In this document: positions 11,261 through 19,058 of the stretch, piece by piece
Layout of the letters: the number at the start of each line of letters is the position of its first letter
How positions within the stretch are numbered: the stretch's first letter is position 1
Assembly (NCBI RefSeq): GCF_041821045.1
Contig: NZ_JBGUAW010000004.1
Span: 286,343 to 350,342 of the forward strand
DNA from: Thiohalorhabdus sp. Cl-TMA
GTDB lineage: Bacteria; Pseudomonadota; Gammaproteobacteria; Thiohalorhabdales; Thiohalorhabdaceae
DNA: 64,000 nucleotides
Direction: 5' to 3'
The notes under the pieces: model-generated
Told to the model about the DNA's origin: nothing
The model's input: only the letters and a program-made list of their open reading frames with translations
Databases searched by the model: none
Translations under genes and position numbers: made by a program

Positions 11261-12589
11261 TCACCCTTCCTTGGCGGTTGCGGGCTTGCGCGGGATCAGC
11301 CGGCTGTCGAACAGGCCGTGCTCCTCGGGGTGGCGCTCATAGCGGGCGGCCCAGAAGTAGAAGGCGAGGAAGGGCACGAACATCCAGAGCGCCACCAGCA
11401 GGTATCCCATGTGGATGTTGCCGCTAGAGCCGAACACCAGCGGGTAGACGATGCCGCCCGCGGTGGAGACGCCGCCGATGAAGCCGGCCGCCACGCCGGG
11501 ACGCTCCGGGAACAGCAGCGGGACCAGGGCGAAGGTGCCGCCGGTGCCGAAGCTCACGAAGATGCCGAAGGCCACCAGCGCCACCACCGACCCCACCAGG
11601 GAGCCGGAGAGTCCCGCCGCGGTGAGCAGCGCCATGGAAAGGGTGATCAGGATCAGGGCCAGCGCCAGCCAGTGGATGCGCGGGCTGTAGGGCAGGCCCT
11701 TGGCGAGCACCGGGAAGGGCGTCCAGCCCTTGCGCTGCCAAAGGTCGGACATGTAGCCCGAGAAGGGCCGGAACAGGCTGGCGTTGAAGGACTGCACCGC
11801 CGCGAAGGTCCCGGCGGCGATCTGCACCTGCGCCGCGCCCTCGAAGCCCAGGCCCGCGATGGCCTCCTTGAAGCCCTCGGCGTAATAGCCCGGCAGCCAG
11901 GCGTTCATGGCGATCTCCAGGCCGAAGGACATGGCGTAGGCGAGCATCAGCGCGATGGCGAGGTAGCGGGTCCAGACATACACCGTGTCGCGCATGCCGC
12001 TGGAGGCGCGCGCCTCGGCGGCCCGCTCCGTGCTGCGGGCGGCGCGGCCGCGCCACAGGTACCAGACCCCCATGAGCAGGGCGATCACCCCCAGATGCAG
12101 GAAGGCGTCCCCGTACTCGGTGCCGTACAGACGCGGCAGCAGCAGCGCCCCCATGCCGGCGCCCACGTTCCCGGTTCCGGCATAGAGCCCCTCGGCGGTA
12201 CCGATCTCGTGCTCGTCGAACCACTGGGCCACGTGCTGGATGCCCACCACGAAGGACACCCCGGCGACGGCCACGATCAGCCGCTCGATGAACAGCAGGG
12301 TGTAGTCGGTGACGAAGGCGGAATGGATGCTCACCAGCCCCGCTCCGATAAGAATGACCGCGAACACCCGCGGCGCCCCGTAACGGTCCGAGGCCCAGCC
12401 GGCGATGATGCGCCCCACCGGGGCCAGCCAGATGGCGGAGCTGGCCAGCAGGCCGAGCTGGGCCAAGGTCAGATCGAACTCCTCGGCGATGCTCGGACTG
12501 AACGCCGCGGTGGAGAACCACATCAAGAAGCACCAGAAGAAGCCGACAGTGGCGATCACCAGCTGCTCGACCTTGTGGGTCCTGCCCAT
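11261..12589 (-). CDS. narK: Nitrate/nitrite MFS transporter, NarK/NasA family
   Basis: The protein has 442 residues and about 12 membrane segments. The N-terminal half has FFWCFLMWFSTAAFSPSI and the MFS loop (GRIIAGWASDRYGAPR). Gly-rich nitrate-signature-like segments are visible as GTGNVGAGMGALLLP in TM5 and FGTGGTFALVPLLFPE in TM11. These support a nitrate/nitrite-specific NarK (NNP) rather than a general MFS protein. The start chosen is the ATG at 12589 behind GAGGAGGAAAG. The open frame extends upstream, but those codons belong to the leader RNA. It is the first gene of the assimilation operon and imports nitrate across the inner membrane. Confidence 0.93.
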   Translation of the reverse strand: MGRTHKVEQLVIATVGFFWCFLMWFSTAAFSPSIAEEFDLTLAQLGLLASSAIWLAPVGRIIAGWASDRYGAPRVFAVILIGAGLVSIHSAFVTDYTLLFIERLIVAVAGVSFVVGIQHVAQWFDEHEIGTAEGLYAGTGNVGAGMGALLLPRLYGTEYGDAFLHLGVIALLMGVWYLWRGRAARSTERAAEARASSGMRDTVYVWTRYLAIALMLAYAMSFGLEIAMNAWLPGYYAEGFKEAIAGLGFEGAAQVQIAAGTFAAVQSFNASLFRPFSGYMSDLWQRKGWTPFPVLAKGLPYSPRIHWLALALILITLSMALLTAAGLSGSLVGSVVALVAFGIFVSFGTGGTFALVPLLFPERPGVAAGFIGGVSTAGGIVYPLVFGSSGNIHMGYLLVALWMFVPFLAFYFWAARYERHPEEHGLFDSRLIPRKPATAKEG

Positions 12590-12642
12590 TTGGCTTTCCT
12601 CCTCAAAGGCGGCCCGGAATGGCCGCACTAGCGAATGCCCAT

Positions 12643-12688
12643 AAAAAACGCCCGCCCGCATGCCCAAGCTCGGGAATGCGAACGGGCG
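12643..12688 (-). terminator. Leader intrinsic terminator upstream of narK
   Basis: On the minus strand, CGCCCGUUCGCAU pairs with AUGCGGGCGGGCG, with an inner CCC/GGG pair, and is followed by UUUUUU at 12648-12643. It sits about 55 bases before the narK ATG, inside the transcript leader. Its 5' arm is also the 3' arm of the second hexaloop hairpin at 12683-12698, so the two structures exclude each other. This is the expected off state of an antitermination switch. Confidence 0.9.
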
Positions 12689-12721
12689 CCGTTGCCCGGG
12701 TACGGGCCGTCACTGGCCCGT
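12683..12721 (-). promoter_or_regulatory. ANTAR-type dual hexaloop antiterminator in narK leader (probable NasT target)
   Basis: Two short hairpins are separated by 3 bases. Hairpin 1 (12721-12702) has a 7-bp stem ACGGGCC/GGCCCGU and the six-base loop AGUGAC. Hairpin 2 (12698-12683) has a 5-bp stem CGGGC/GCCCG and the loop AACGGC. Both loops have A at position 1 and G at position 4, the known recognition feature of ANTAR-domain proteins. Hairpin 2 competes with the terminator at 12643-12688. An ANTAR protein, NasT, is encoded 3.5 kb upstream. Inference: when nitrate releases NasT from NasS, NasT holds the hairpins and lets transcription enter narK. Confidence 0.88.
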
Positions 12722-12831
12722 CGCTGTAATGCGGATCCCGGTCCGCCTTTGGACCGGCCATCCCACCGCGGAGCCGGGTCCGCGGCTGGAACCGACACCG
12801 TTGCCGGCTCCAAAGGGATTCCTCAGTAAAT

Positions 12832-12849
12832 TAGCAACCGGCATGCCAA
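12832..12849 (-). promoter_or_regulatory. Sigma-54 promoter for the narK operon
   Basis: The minus strand reads TTGGCATG-N4-TTGCTA, matching the -24/-12 consensus TGGCAC/TTGCW with exactly 12 bases between the GG and GC anchors. Transcription would start near 12822 and give a leader of about 230 bases that contains the ANTAR switch. Assimilatory nitrate operons are commonly driven by NtrC and sigma-54. I did not identify an NtrC site with confidence. Confidence 0.75.
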
Positions 12850-12954
12850 ACCCATTCTCCCGGAAGCCGGGGCTTCCGACGGGATCGAGCGCCGCGCCTG
12901 CACCAACGCCGGGCCCCGATCGGCGCGCTTGCCCCGGGCTGGTGCACCCGTGGC

Positions 12955-14484
12955 TCAGCCCCGCCCGAGCTCCTGGACCCGGTACTGGCCGAGCGCCCCC
13001 TGCAGCCCCTGCGCCAGCTCCTCCAGCTGCTGTGCCGCACTTTCGATCTGGGTCACGCTCTCCGCCACGTGGTCCACATTGCCGGCGATGTCGTCCATGT
13101 TGCCGGTGTTCTCGGCCATGGTAGCCGCCAGCTCCTCGGTGGCCGCGGCGATCTGGCCGGCGGTACGATCCGTCTCCTCGATCCGCTCCAGGACCTCGCC
13201 CATCTTGTCGCGCACATCGGTCATGGCGGTTACCGAGGCCTCCGAGTGCTCGCGCAGCTCGCCCACGATCCCGTTCACCTGCCCGGTGGCATGGGCGGTC
13301 TGCTCCGCCAGCTGGCGCACCTCGTCCGCCACCACCGCGAAGCCCTTGCCCTGCTCGCCGGCGTTGGCCGCCTCGATGGCGGCGTTCAGCGCCAACAGGT
13401 CGGTCTTCTTGGCGATGGCCTGGATAGCCTCGATGATCTCGTCCACCCGCCGGGAGGAATCCTTGAGAGCGGTGATGCGCTCGGCGGCGTTGCTCACCGC
13501 TTCCATGCCCTCCTGGGTGCGCTCCGTGGAGCGCGAGGTGGCGTCGGATACCGCACCGATATTGCCGGCCACGTCCTGGACAACCTGGTTGAGCTCGCGG
13601 GTGGAGCCCTGGAGATAATCCACCTGGGAGCGCGCGTCGTGCGCGTTGTCCCGGATGCCCCCGGCGGTGGATACCAGCTCCTCGCTGGCGGCGGCCAGCC
13701 TGCCGGACTGATCCTGAATGCCCAGCACCGTATGGCTCTGGTTCTCCAGCAGGCTGTTGTAGGCAGAGTACAGCTGACCCATTTCGTCATCGGCCCACTG
13801 AATCGCCAGTGGCCGGGTGAAATCGCCCCGGCGCACCGACTCCATGCGGTCCCGAAGCTGGTTGAGCTGGGCCATGAGCGGGGTCAGCCCGAAGGAGCGG
13901 ACCACCTCCACCACCACCAGGATGGCCACCGTCAGGCCCAGCGCTAGATACTGCTGGCGCCGCTTGGAGGCGGCGGCCGAGGCCTCCAGCATGTCCACTG
14001 CCCGGTCCTGGTTGCGGAGAACCCGGGGCGACAGCTCCCGCACCCGCTCCAGACTGGAATCGGCGGGCGCCGCCAGGAAGGCAGTCAGGGCCTGCCGATA
14101 GTCGCTCCAGAGGGTTCCCACCTTGCGCATCTGCGCCCGGGTGGCCGGGTCCTCGATGGGCGCGAGGCCGATCTCCTCGTCGCCCTCCAATAGGTCGTGA
14201 TGCGCCTCCTCGAAGGCCTGCATGGTCTTGCGGGCCACCGCGGGCGCCAGCAGTCCCTGGTTCGCCAGCAGCACTTCCTTGGCCATGCGCTGCGAGAGCA
14301 TGCGCTGCTTACCGGCCATGTTGATGGCCTTGGCGCTGGCCCCCATGGACAGATAGAGGTTGATGGTGATCATTCCGGCCAGCAGGAAGATCAGCCCGAA
14401 GGCGAACAGGTACTGGTGCTCCACTTTCTTGACGCCGAGGAGCCGGAGAGAGCGCTGAAAGAAAACGGATAGCCGGAAACGCAC
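12955..14484 (-). CDS. Methyl-accepting chemotaxis protein with PilJ-type (nitrate-sensing-like) input domain
   Basis: The protein has 509 residues. TM1 lies near residues 27-48 and TM2 near residues 180-200. The periplasmic domain between them begins with NMAGKQRMLSQRMAKEVL, the PilJ-type motif related to the NarX/NarQ P-box region. A HAMP linker follows, then the cytoplasmic signalling hairpin with the tip motif KKTDLLALNAAIEAANAGEQ. PilJ-domain receptors such as McpN of Pseudomonas aeruginosa bind nitrate, so nitrate is the likely ligand, and the neighbours agree. The start is GTG at 14484 behind AAGGGAAG. No CheB/CheR-binding C-terminal pentapeptide is evident (it ends RVQELGRG). Its leader carries an ANTAR-type switch, which I have not seen described for a receptor gene. 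Confidence 0.9.
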   Translation of the reverse strand: MRFRLSVFFQRSLRLLGVKKVEHQYLFAFGLIFLLAGMITINLYLSMGASAKAINMAGKQRMLSQRMAKEVLLANQGLLAPAVARKTMQAFEEAHHDLLEGDEEIGLAPIEDPATRAQMRKVGTLWSDYRQALTAFLAAPADSSLERVRELSPRVLRNQDRAVDMLEASAAASKRRQQYLALGLTVAILVVVEVVRSFGLTPLMAQLNQLRDRMESVRRGDFTRPLAIQWADDEMGQLYSAYNSLLENQSHTVLGIQDQSGRLAAASEELVSTAGGIRDNAHDARSQVDYLQGSTRELNQVVQDVAGNIGAVSDATSRSTERTQEGMEAVSNAAERITALKDSSRRVDEIIEAIQAIAKKTDLLALNAAIEAANAGEQGKGFAVVADEVRQLAEQTAHATGQVNGIVGELREHSEASVTAMTDVRDKMGEVLERIEETDRTAGQIAAATEELAATMAENTGNMDDIAGNVDHVAESVTQIESAAQQLEELAQGLQGALGQYRVQELGRG

Positions 14485-14531
14485 TGTACTTCCCTTGCTT
14501 GTTCGAAACGGTTGGGGGGACGGGGGCGGAC

Positions 14532-14577
14532 AAAAAAACGCCCGTCCCCACGCCCGACAGGGACGTGGGGACGGGCG
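14532..14577 (-). terminator. Leader intrinsic terminator upstream of the chemoreceptor gene
   Basis: A perfect 14-bp stem (CGCCCGTCCCCACG at 14539-14552 against CGTGGGGACGGGCG at 14564-14577) is followed on the minus strand by seven U residues (14538-14532). It ends 48 bases before the GTG of the chemoreceptor gene. The 5' arm overlaps the 3' arm of the second hexaloop hairpin, as in the narK leader. Confidence 0.9.
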
Positions 14578-14610
14578 CCGTTGCCCGTGTGCGGACCCAC
14601 CCTGGTCCGC
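14571..14610 (-). promoter_or_regulatory. ANTAR-type dual hexaloop antiterminator in chemoreceptor leader (probable NasT target)
   Basis: Hairpin 1 (14610-14591) has the stem GCGGACC/GGUCCGC and loop AGGGUG. Hairpin 2 (14588-14571) has the stem ACGGGC/GCCCGU and loop AACGGC. Both loops keep A1 and G4, and the second loop is identical to that in the narK leader. Hairpin 2 shares bases 14571-14577 with the terminator. The sequence GGGCAACGGCGCCC is conserved between the two leaders, while hairpin 1 differs in sequence but not in form. That is covariation expected of a selected structure. Confidence 0.87.
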
Positions 14611-14673
14611 GCTTCTCGTTCGTGCCGGCCCGCCATTGGACCGCCGGGGAGTCCGGAGCCCCCCGCTTTCCCA

Positions 14674-14689
14674 TTCAAGACCCGTGCCG
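14674..14689 (-). promoter_or_regulatory. Possible weak sigma-54 promoter for the chemoreceptor gene
   Basis: The minus strand has CGGCACGGGTCTTGAA. The -24 part is good (GGCAC) and the spacing of 12 is right, but the -12 element reads TTGA instead of TTGC. The predicted start near 14662 would place both hexaloop hairpins in the leader. The deviation at a normally conserved base makes this tentative. Confidence 0.35.
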
Positions 14690-14758
14690 GAGGCGGGGCC
14701 TCTACGAATCAGCGCCCGGGCGCTTCAAGGCGCCCGTTCCCGGGACCGTATCGTATGG

Positions 14759-16048
14759 TCACGGTGCGCGCCGCGGCTCGCTCAGCCGGGTATCGGCTCC
14801 GGCCGCCTCCTCCCTGCTATCCGACTGGCAGGTGCCGGAGCGGGCGAGGACCGGATAGAAGCGGGCGCCGTCCAGGAAGCAGTCCGGGCCCATGGGGATG
14901 GGCTGGGAGGCCGCCCGCAGGGTCCAGGGCGCGCAGTGGAAGCCCTCTCCCTTGCGGTCCACCGTGGGGTAGGGAACCCCCAGCTCGGCGGCCACGCGCC
15001 GGTAAAGCCCGGGCTTGTAGACCGCCGCGGCGGTGGCCGCCACGTCCTGGGCGCGCGGCAGGTCGCCCCACCGGATCATCTGCGCCAGGAACCAGGACGC
15101 GTGGCTTCGCCACGGGAAATTGGCTGCGTAGCGGTGAAAGACGAAGAAATCCCGGAGCAGCCGCTCGCCCCCGGCCATCTGCATGCGCCCGGATAGCCCC
15201 CGCTCGATGGCCGTGCGTGGGGCACCGACGTAGGCGCCGTCCGACAGGATGCCGGCCGCCTCCCGACGGTGATCGGGGTCGTCCAGCCAGCGCGCCGCCT
15301 CCAGCAGGGCCCGCAGCAGCGCCTGGTGGGTGCGCGGATGGCGGCCCGCCCACTCCCGGGTGATGCCCAGCACCTTTTCCGGGCTGTTGTTCCACAGGTC
15401 GTAGCTGGTGGCCACCATGCGCCCCAGGCCCGTTTCCGCCGCGCGGGTGTTCCAGGGCTCGCCGACGCAGTAGCCGGCGATGCCGCCGTGCCCCAGGGCG
15501 GAGACCATCTGCGGCGGCGGCACCACGGTGAGCCGCACGTCCCGGTCGGGATCGATGCCGCCCGCCGCGAGCCAGTAGCGCAGCTCGTAGTTGTGGGTGG
15601 AGGCGGGGAACACGTGGGCGAAGGTCAGGGGCGGATTGCCCTGCCGCCGGTCGGCCTCGATGACCCGCTTGAGCGCCCGGGCGCTGCCGAGCGGCGAGTC
15701 GGCCTCCTCCCGCGGCGCCAAGGCGCGCATCCGCTCGTGGAGGGCATTGGACAGGGTGATGCCGTTGCCGCCCAGCCCCATGCCGAAGGCCGTCACCATG
15801 GGCCGGTTCACGGCACTCACCCCGGAGGTGGCCGCCAGCGGCATGGTAGCGAGCATGTGCGCACCATCCAGGGCGCCGAGGGCCACCTTGTCGCGGATGT
15901 TGGCCCAGGAGGCCTCCCGAACCAGGGTGACGTCCAGGCCGTTCCGGGCGAAGAAGCCCAGCTCCTTGGCCATGACCAGCACGGCGCAGTCGGTGAGCGG
16001 GATGAAGCCCAGCCGCAGGGTGGACTTCTCGATGGTGGGGCGGTTCAT
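14759..16048 (-). CDS. nasS: Cytoplasmic nitrate-sensing NrtA-like protein NasS
   Basis: The protein has 429 residues and the NrtA/CmpA periplasmic-binding fold (RLGFIPLTDCAVLVMAKELG; GYCVGEPWNTRAAETG; AWASDxW-like WFLAQMIRWGDL). It starts directly with MNRPTIEKSTLRLGF and has no signal peptide or lipobox, so it stays in the cytoplasm as NasS does. NasS binds the ANTAR protein NasT when nitrate and nitrite are absent and releases it when they bind. The gene follows nasT by 30 bp in the same direction. There is no NrtB/NrtD ABC transporter next to it, which supports a regulatory role over a transport role. Confidence 0.9.
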   Translation of the reverse strand: MNRPTIEKSTLRLGFIPLTDCAVLVMAKELGFFARNGLDVTLVREASWANIRDKVALGALDGAHMLATMPLAATSGVSAVNRPMVTAFGMGLGGNGITLSNALHERMRALAPREEADSPLGSARALKRVIEADRRQGNPPLTFAHVFPASTHNYELRYWLAAGGIDPDRDVRLTVVPPPQMVSALGHGGIAGYCVGEPWNTRAAETGLGRMVATSYDLWNNSPEKVLGITREWAGRHPRTHQALLRALLEAARWLDDPDHRREAAGILSDGAYVGAPRTAIERGLSGRMQMAGGERLLRDFFVFHRYAANFPWRSHASWFLAQMIRWGDLPRAQDVAATAAAVYKPGLYRRVAAELGVPYPTVDRKGEGFHCAPWTLRAASQPIPMGPDCFLDGARFYPVLARSGTCQSDSREEAAGADTRLSEPRRAP

Positions 16049-16078
16049 TGGTCTCTCTCCAGTGCGCGGACGGCGTCC

Positions 16079-16657
16079 TCAATCGAGCAGATCGGCCATG
16101 GCCAGCAGGTCCCGGGCCACCTCCTCCAGGGGACGGCCCCGGTCCATGGCCATTTTCCGCAGGGTCTTGTAGGCCATTTCCTCGCTGAGGGCGCGCTTGT
16201 CCATCAGCAGTCCCTTGGCCCGATCCACTTCCTTGCGGCCGGCCAGCTTGTTTCGGGTGGCCTCCAGCTCGGCGCTCAGGGCCTGATGCTCCCGGAAGCG
16301 TTCGATGGCCACCTCGATCACGGGCTGAATGCGCTCCGGCCGCAGGCCGTCGACCACGTAGGCACTGACCCCTGCCTGGATGGCCGACCGGATGGTATCC
16401 CCGCCGCCTTCCTCGGCGAACATCACCACCGGGCGGGGATGGTCCTCCCGGAGGGCCTGCATGTGCTCCAGGGTGTCCCGGTCCGGGAGCTCCATATCGA
16501 TGATCACCACGTCCGGGCCCAGCTCCTCCACGCGGGTCCGCAGGTCTGTGCCGCTCGAAAGCCGAGCCAACAGCCGATAGCCGGCGGCGGCCAGCCCCTG
16601 CTCCACCTGGGCGGCCCGCTCCGGGTCGTCATCCACCAGCAAGATCCGAAGGCTCAT
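16079..16657 (-). CDS. nasT: ANTAR-domain response regulator NasT (transcription antiterminator)
   Basis: The protein has 192 residues. The N-terminal receiver domain starts MSLRILLVDDDPERAAQVE with the acidic pocket and VVIIDMELPDRDTLE. The C-terminal ANTAR domain has the family pattern in KEVDRAKGLLMDKRALSEE and AYKTLRKMAMDRGRPLEEVA. The ATG at 16657 is chosen because the receiver domain begins there. The open frame upstream has no family match. NasT binds dual hexaloop hairpins in nitrate-assimilation leaders and prevents termination. Two such leaders lie downstream in this window, at narK and at the chemoreceptor gene. I see no such hairpin pair before nasT itself. Confidence 0.93.
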   Translation of the reverse strand: MSLRILLVDDDPERAAQVEQGLAAAGYRLLARLSSGTDLRTRVEELGPDVVIIDMELPDRDTLEHMQALREDHPRPVVMFAEEGGGDTIRSAIQAGVSAYVVDGLRPERIQPVIEVAIERFREHQALSAELEATRNKLAGRKEVDRAKGLLMDKRALSEEMAYKTLRKMAMDRGRPLEEVARDLLAMADLLD

Positions 16658-16892
16658 AAAGGTATCTCCCGAGCTCCTTGCCCGCGGTCCGTCCAGACAC
16701 TTCCCGGACCGGGCCTCCCCCTTCCACCGGCAAGAGGGATGCCAACCGGGAAAGCCGCCGGGAAAGCACCGGCATTCCGGGGCTTTCCGCCAACGGGCGG
16801 GGCGACGGGAGAAGCGGCGGGGTGGGGAATGGGGCCAGGGCGGTGCACCGCCCCGGCTCCCGTGCATCGGAATGGTGCGGGCGAGGCGGCGC
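16658..16892 (-). other. Intergenic region upstream of nasT with stable hairpins of unknown role
   Basis: The 235-bp gap after the kefB-like gene. On the minus strand there is a GGGGCGG/CCGCCC hairpin just after the kefB stop (no U tract). A second hairpin near 16749-16791 has arms GGAAAGC/GCUUUCC enclosing CCGG/CCGG. No A1-G4 hexaloop pair, terminator U tract or convincing promoter is visible. Confidence 0.4.
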
Positions 16893-18884
16893 CTATTTGC
16901 TAAGCAGCCGCTTCTCCGCCCATTCGAGCTGCTCGGAGGGGCCCTGGAGCACCAGGGCGTCGCCCTCGCGCAGCTCCAGGTCGGGGGTGGGCTCCTCGCC
17001 GCGGATGCCGCCGCGGCGCACGGCAGTCACCAGCACGCCGCGCTCTTCCAGGCCCAGATCCCCCAGATGGCGGCCGACGCTTTCGGCTTCGCCGGGCAAG
17101 ATCACGGTGTGCAGGCGCTCGCTGGTGGTGGGCGTCTTGTCGCCCTCGCCCAGCTCCACGCCGGTGAACAGGCCGCGCAGCTGGCGGTAGCTGCTGGAGC
17201 GGGCGTTCTCCAGCAGGCGCATGACCTCGCCGTGCGGCACGTCCAGGGTCAGCAGCAGGTCCGTGGCCAGCATGAGGCTGGCCTCCAGGCTCTCGGGGAG
17301 GACCTCCGTGGCCCCGGCGCTGGAAAGCTCCTCCATGTAGGTATCGTCCCGGGTTCGCACCAGGATCGGCAGGGTGGGATTGTCCTCGCGCACCCGGGCG
17401 AGAATCTGGAAGGCGGCGTTCACGTTGTCGAAGGTGATCACCAGGGCCCGCGCCCGGGAAACGCCGGCCGCTTCCAGCAGGTCCCGGTGGGTGGAGTCGC
17501 CGTAGAAGACCCGTTCCCCGGCATCCCGGGCGTTCCGGATGCGGGTGGGGTCCAGGTCCAGGGCCACGTATTCCAGGGCCTCGTCGCGGAGGAACTTGGC
17601 CAGGTTCTGCCCTACCCGGCCGTAGCCGCACAGGATGATGTGGCCTTCCAGCTCGTGGGTGGCCTCGGCGATCTCCTGCTGGCGCGTGGCCCGCCGCTGC
17701 AGGTAGTTGCCCTGCATGAGCTGCTTGGCCACGGCGCCGTTATAGCGAACCAGGAAGGGCGTCAGGGCCATGGAGATCACCACCGCGGTAAGCACCACCT
17801 GGCTGGTGGCCGGGCTGAACAGGTCGTGCTGCATGGCCAGGGCCAGCAGGGCGAAGCCGAACTCGCCGCCCTGGGCCAGCACCATGCCGGTGCGCACGGC
17901 CACCCCCGCCTCGTTCCCGGCGATCCGGGCCAGAACGGCCACGAGCAGGCCCTTGCCCAGCACCAGGAAGGCCACCAGCCCCAGCACCAGGGGCCAGATA
18001 TCGGGGAGCTGGAATACGTCCAGGCGCGCGCCGATGGTGATGAAGAACAGGCCGAGCAGCACGTCCCGGAAGGGCCGGATGTCCGCCTCGATCTGATGGC
18101 GGTACTCGGTCTCCCCCAGCATCAGCCCGGCCAGGAAGGCCCCCAGGGCCAGGGAGAGGCCGAGCTGGTTGGTGATCCAGGCGGCGGCAAGCGCCACCAT
18201 GAGCACCGTCAGGGTGAACAGCTCCGCCGACCGGGCCCGCCCCACTTCGTGGAACAGGGGCCGCAGCCCGAAGCGGCCGAGGGCGAACATCACCGCCAGG
18301 GCCACGGCCCCCTTCAGGAGGGCCAGCAGTATCGGCCACCACATGGAGCCGCCGCCGTCTCCGGCCAGGATGGGGATCAGCACCAGAAAGGGGACCACCG
18401 CCAGGTCCTGGAACAGCAGGATGCCCACCGCCGCCCGCCCGTGCCGGGAATGCAGCTCCAGCTGGTCGGCCAGCTGCTTGATCACGATGGCCGTGGAGGA
18501 CAGGGCCAGGGCCCCGCCCACCACCACCGCGCCCTCCCAGGAAACGCCGTGCCAGAGGGCGAGACCGGCCCCGGCGGCGGTTCCCAGCGCCACCTGCGCG
18601 CCGCCCAGTCCCAGCACGGTGTGGCGCATGGCCAGGAACTGCGGCAGGGAGAACTCCAGGCCGATGGTGAACAGCAGGAACACCACCCCGATCTCCGCCA
18701 TGAACTCTATGGCGGCGCTGTCCTGGATCCACCCCAGGCCGTGCGGGCCCGCCAGGATGCCGGCCAGCAGGTAGCCGAGCACCGGGGGCAGGTGGGCCCG
18801 CCGGAGGAGCGCCACGGCCACCACGGCCAGGGCCAGGAGAACGAGGACGTCTTGCATGGGATGGGCGTGCATGGGGGCATTCAC
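16893..18884 (-). CDS. KefB/KefC-type monovalent cation:proton antiporter (CPA2) with RCK domains
   Basis: The protein has 663 residues. Twelve or so membrane segments fill the first 380 residues. The family motif around the ion path is VVVGGALALSSTAIVIKQLA, and LFFITIGARLDVFQL is the conserved membrane hairpin. A cytosolic RCK_N (TrkA-N) domain starts at GHIILCGYGRVGQNLAKFLR, and a TrkA-C-like domain closes the protein (LELREGDALVLQGPSEQLE). It exports K+ in exchange for H+ and is probably gated by nucleotides or thiol adducts through the RCK domain. It is divergent from the lonB-like gene across 174 bp and is not obviously linked to the nitrate genes. Confidence 0.92.
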   Translation of the reverse strand: MNAPMHAHPMQDVLVLLALAVVAVALLRRAHLPPVLGYLLAGILAGPHGLGWIQDSAAIEFMAEIGVVFLLFTIGLEFSLPQFLAMRHTVLGLGGAQVALGTAAGAGLALWHGVSWEGAVVVGGALALSSTAIVIKQLADQLELHSRHGRAAVGILLFQDLAVVPFLVLIPILAGDGGGSMWWPILLALLKGAVALAVMFALGRFGLRPLFHEVGRARSAELFTLTVLMVALAAAWITNQLGLSLALGAFLAGLMLGETEYRHQIEADIRPFRDVLLGLFFITIGARLDVFQLPDIWPLVLGLVAFLVLGKGLLVAVLARIAGNEAGVAVRTGMVLAQGGEFGFALLALAMQHDLFSPATSQVVLTAVVISMALTPFLVRYNGAVAKQLMQGNYLQRRATRQQEIAEATHELEGHIILCGYGRVGQNLAKFLRDEALEYVALDLDPTRIRNARDAGERVFYGDSTHRDLLEAAGVSRARALVITFDNVNAAFQILARVREDNPTLPILVRTRDDTYMEELSSAGATEVLPESLEASLMLATDLLLTLDVPHGEVMRLLENARSSSYRQLRGLFTGVELGEGDKTPTTSERLHTVILPGEAESVGRHLGDLGLEERGVLVTAVRRGGIRGEEPTPDLELREGDALVLQGPSEQLEWAEKRLLSK

Positions 18885-19058
18885 CGTGCGGTCGAAAAAC
18901 TGTCCGGACAGCCTGGGGACATCGGTCCGGCCCCTAGCTTACATGGCATGGCGCCTTTTGCGGATACCGGGCTTTCATACCGCATGCGGGCCTTTTAGTG
19001 TGGAATAAATGCCGGTCCCGCGGGGCCTTCCTGCCACCGTTCAGAGCGAGGCGCTGCC

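Noticed and set aside
14759..16048. NasS as the binding protein of a nitrate ABC transporter (NrtA)
   Set aside because: No signal peptide or lipobox, no nrtB/nrtD beside it, and nasT directly upstream.
16658..16892. Possible third ANTAR switch before nasT
   Set aside because: The hairpins there have no six-base A1/G4 loops and no following U tract.
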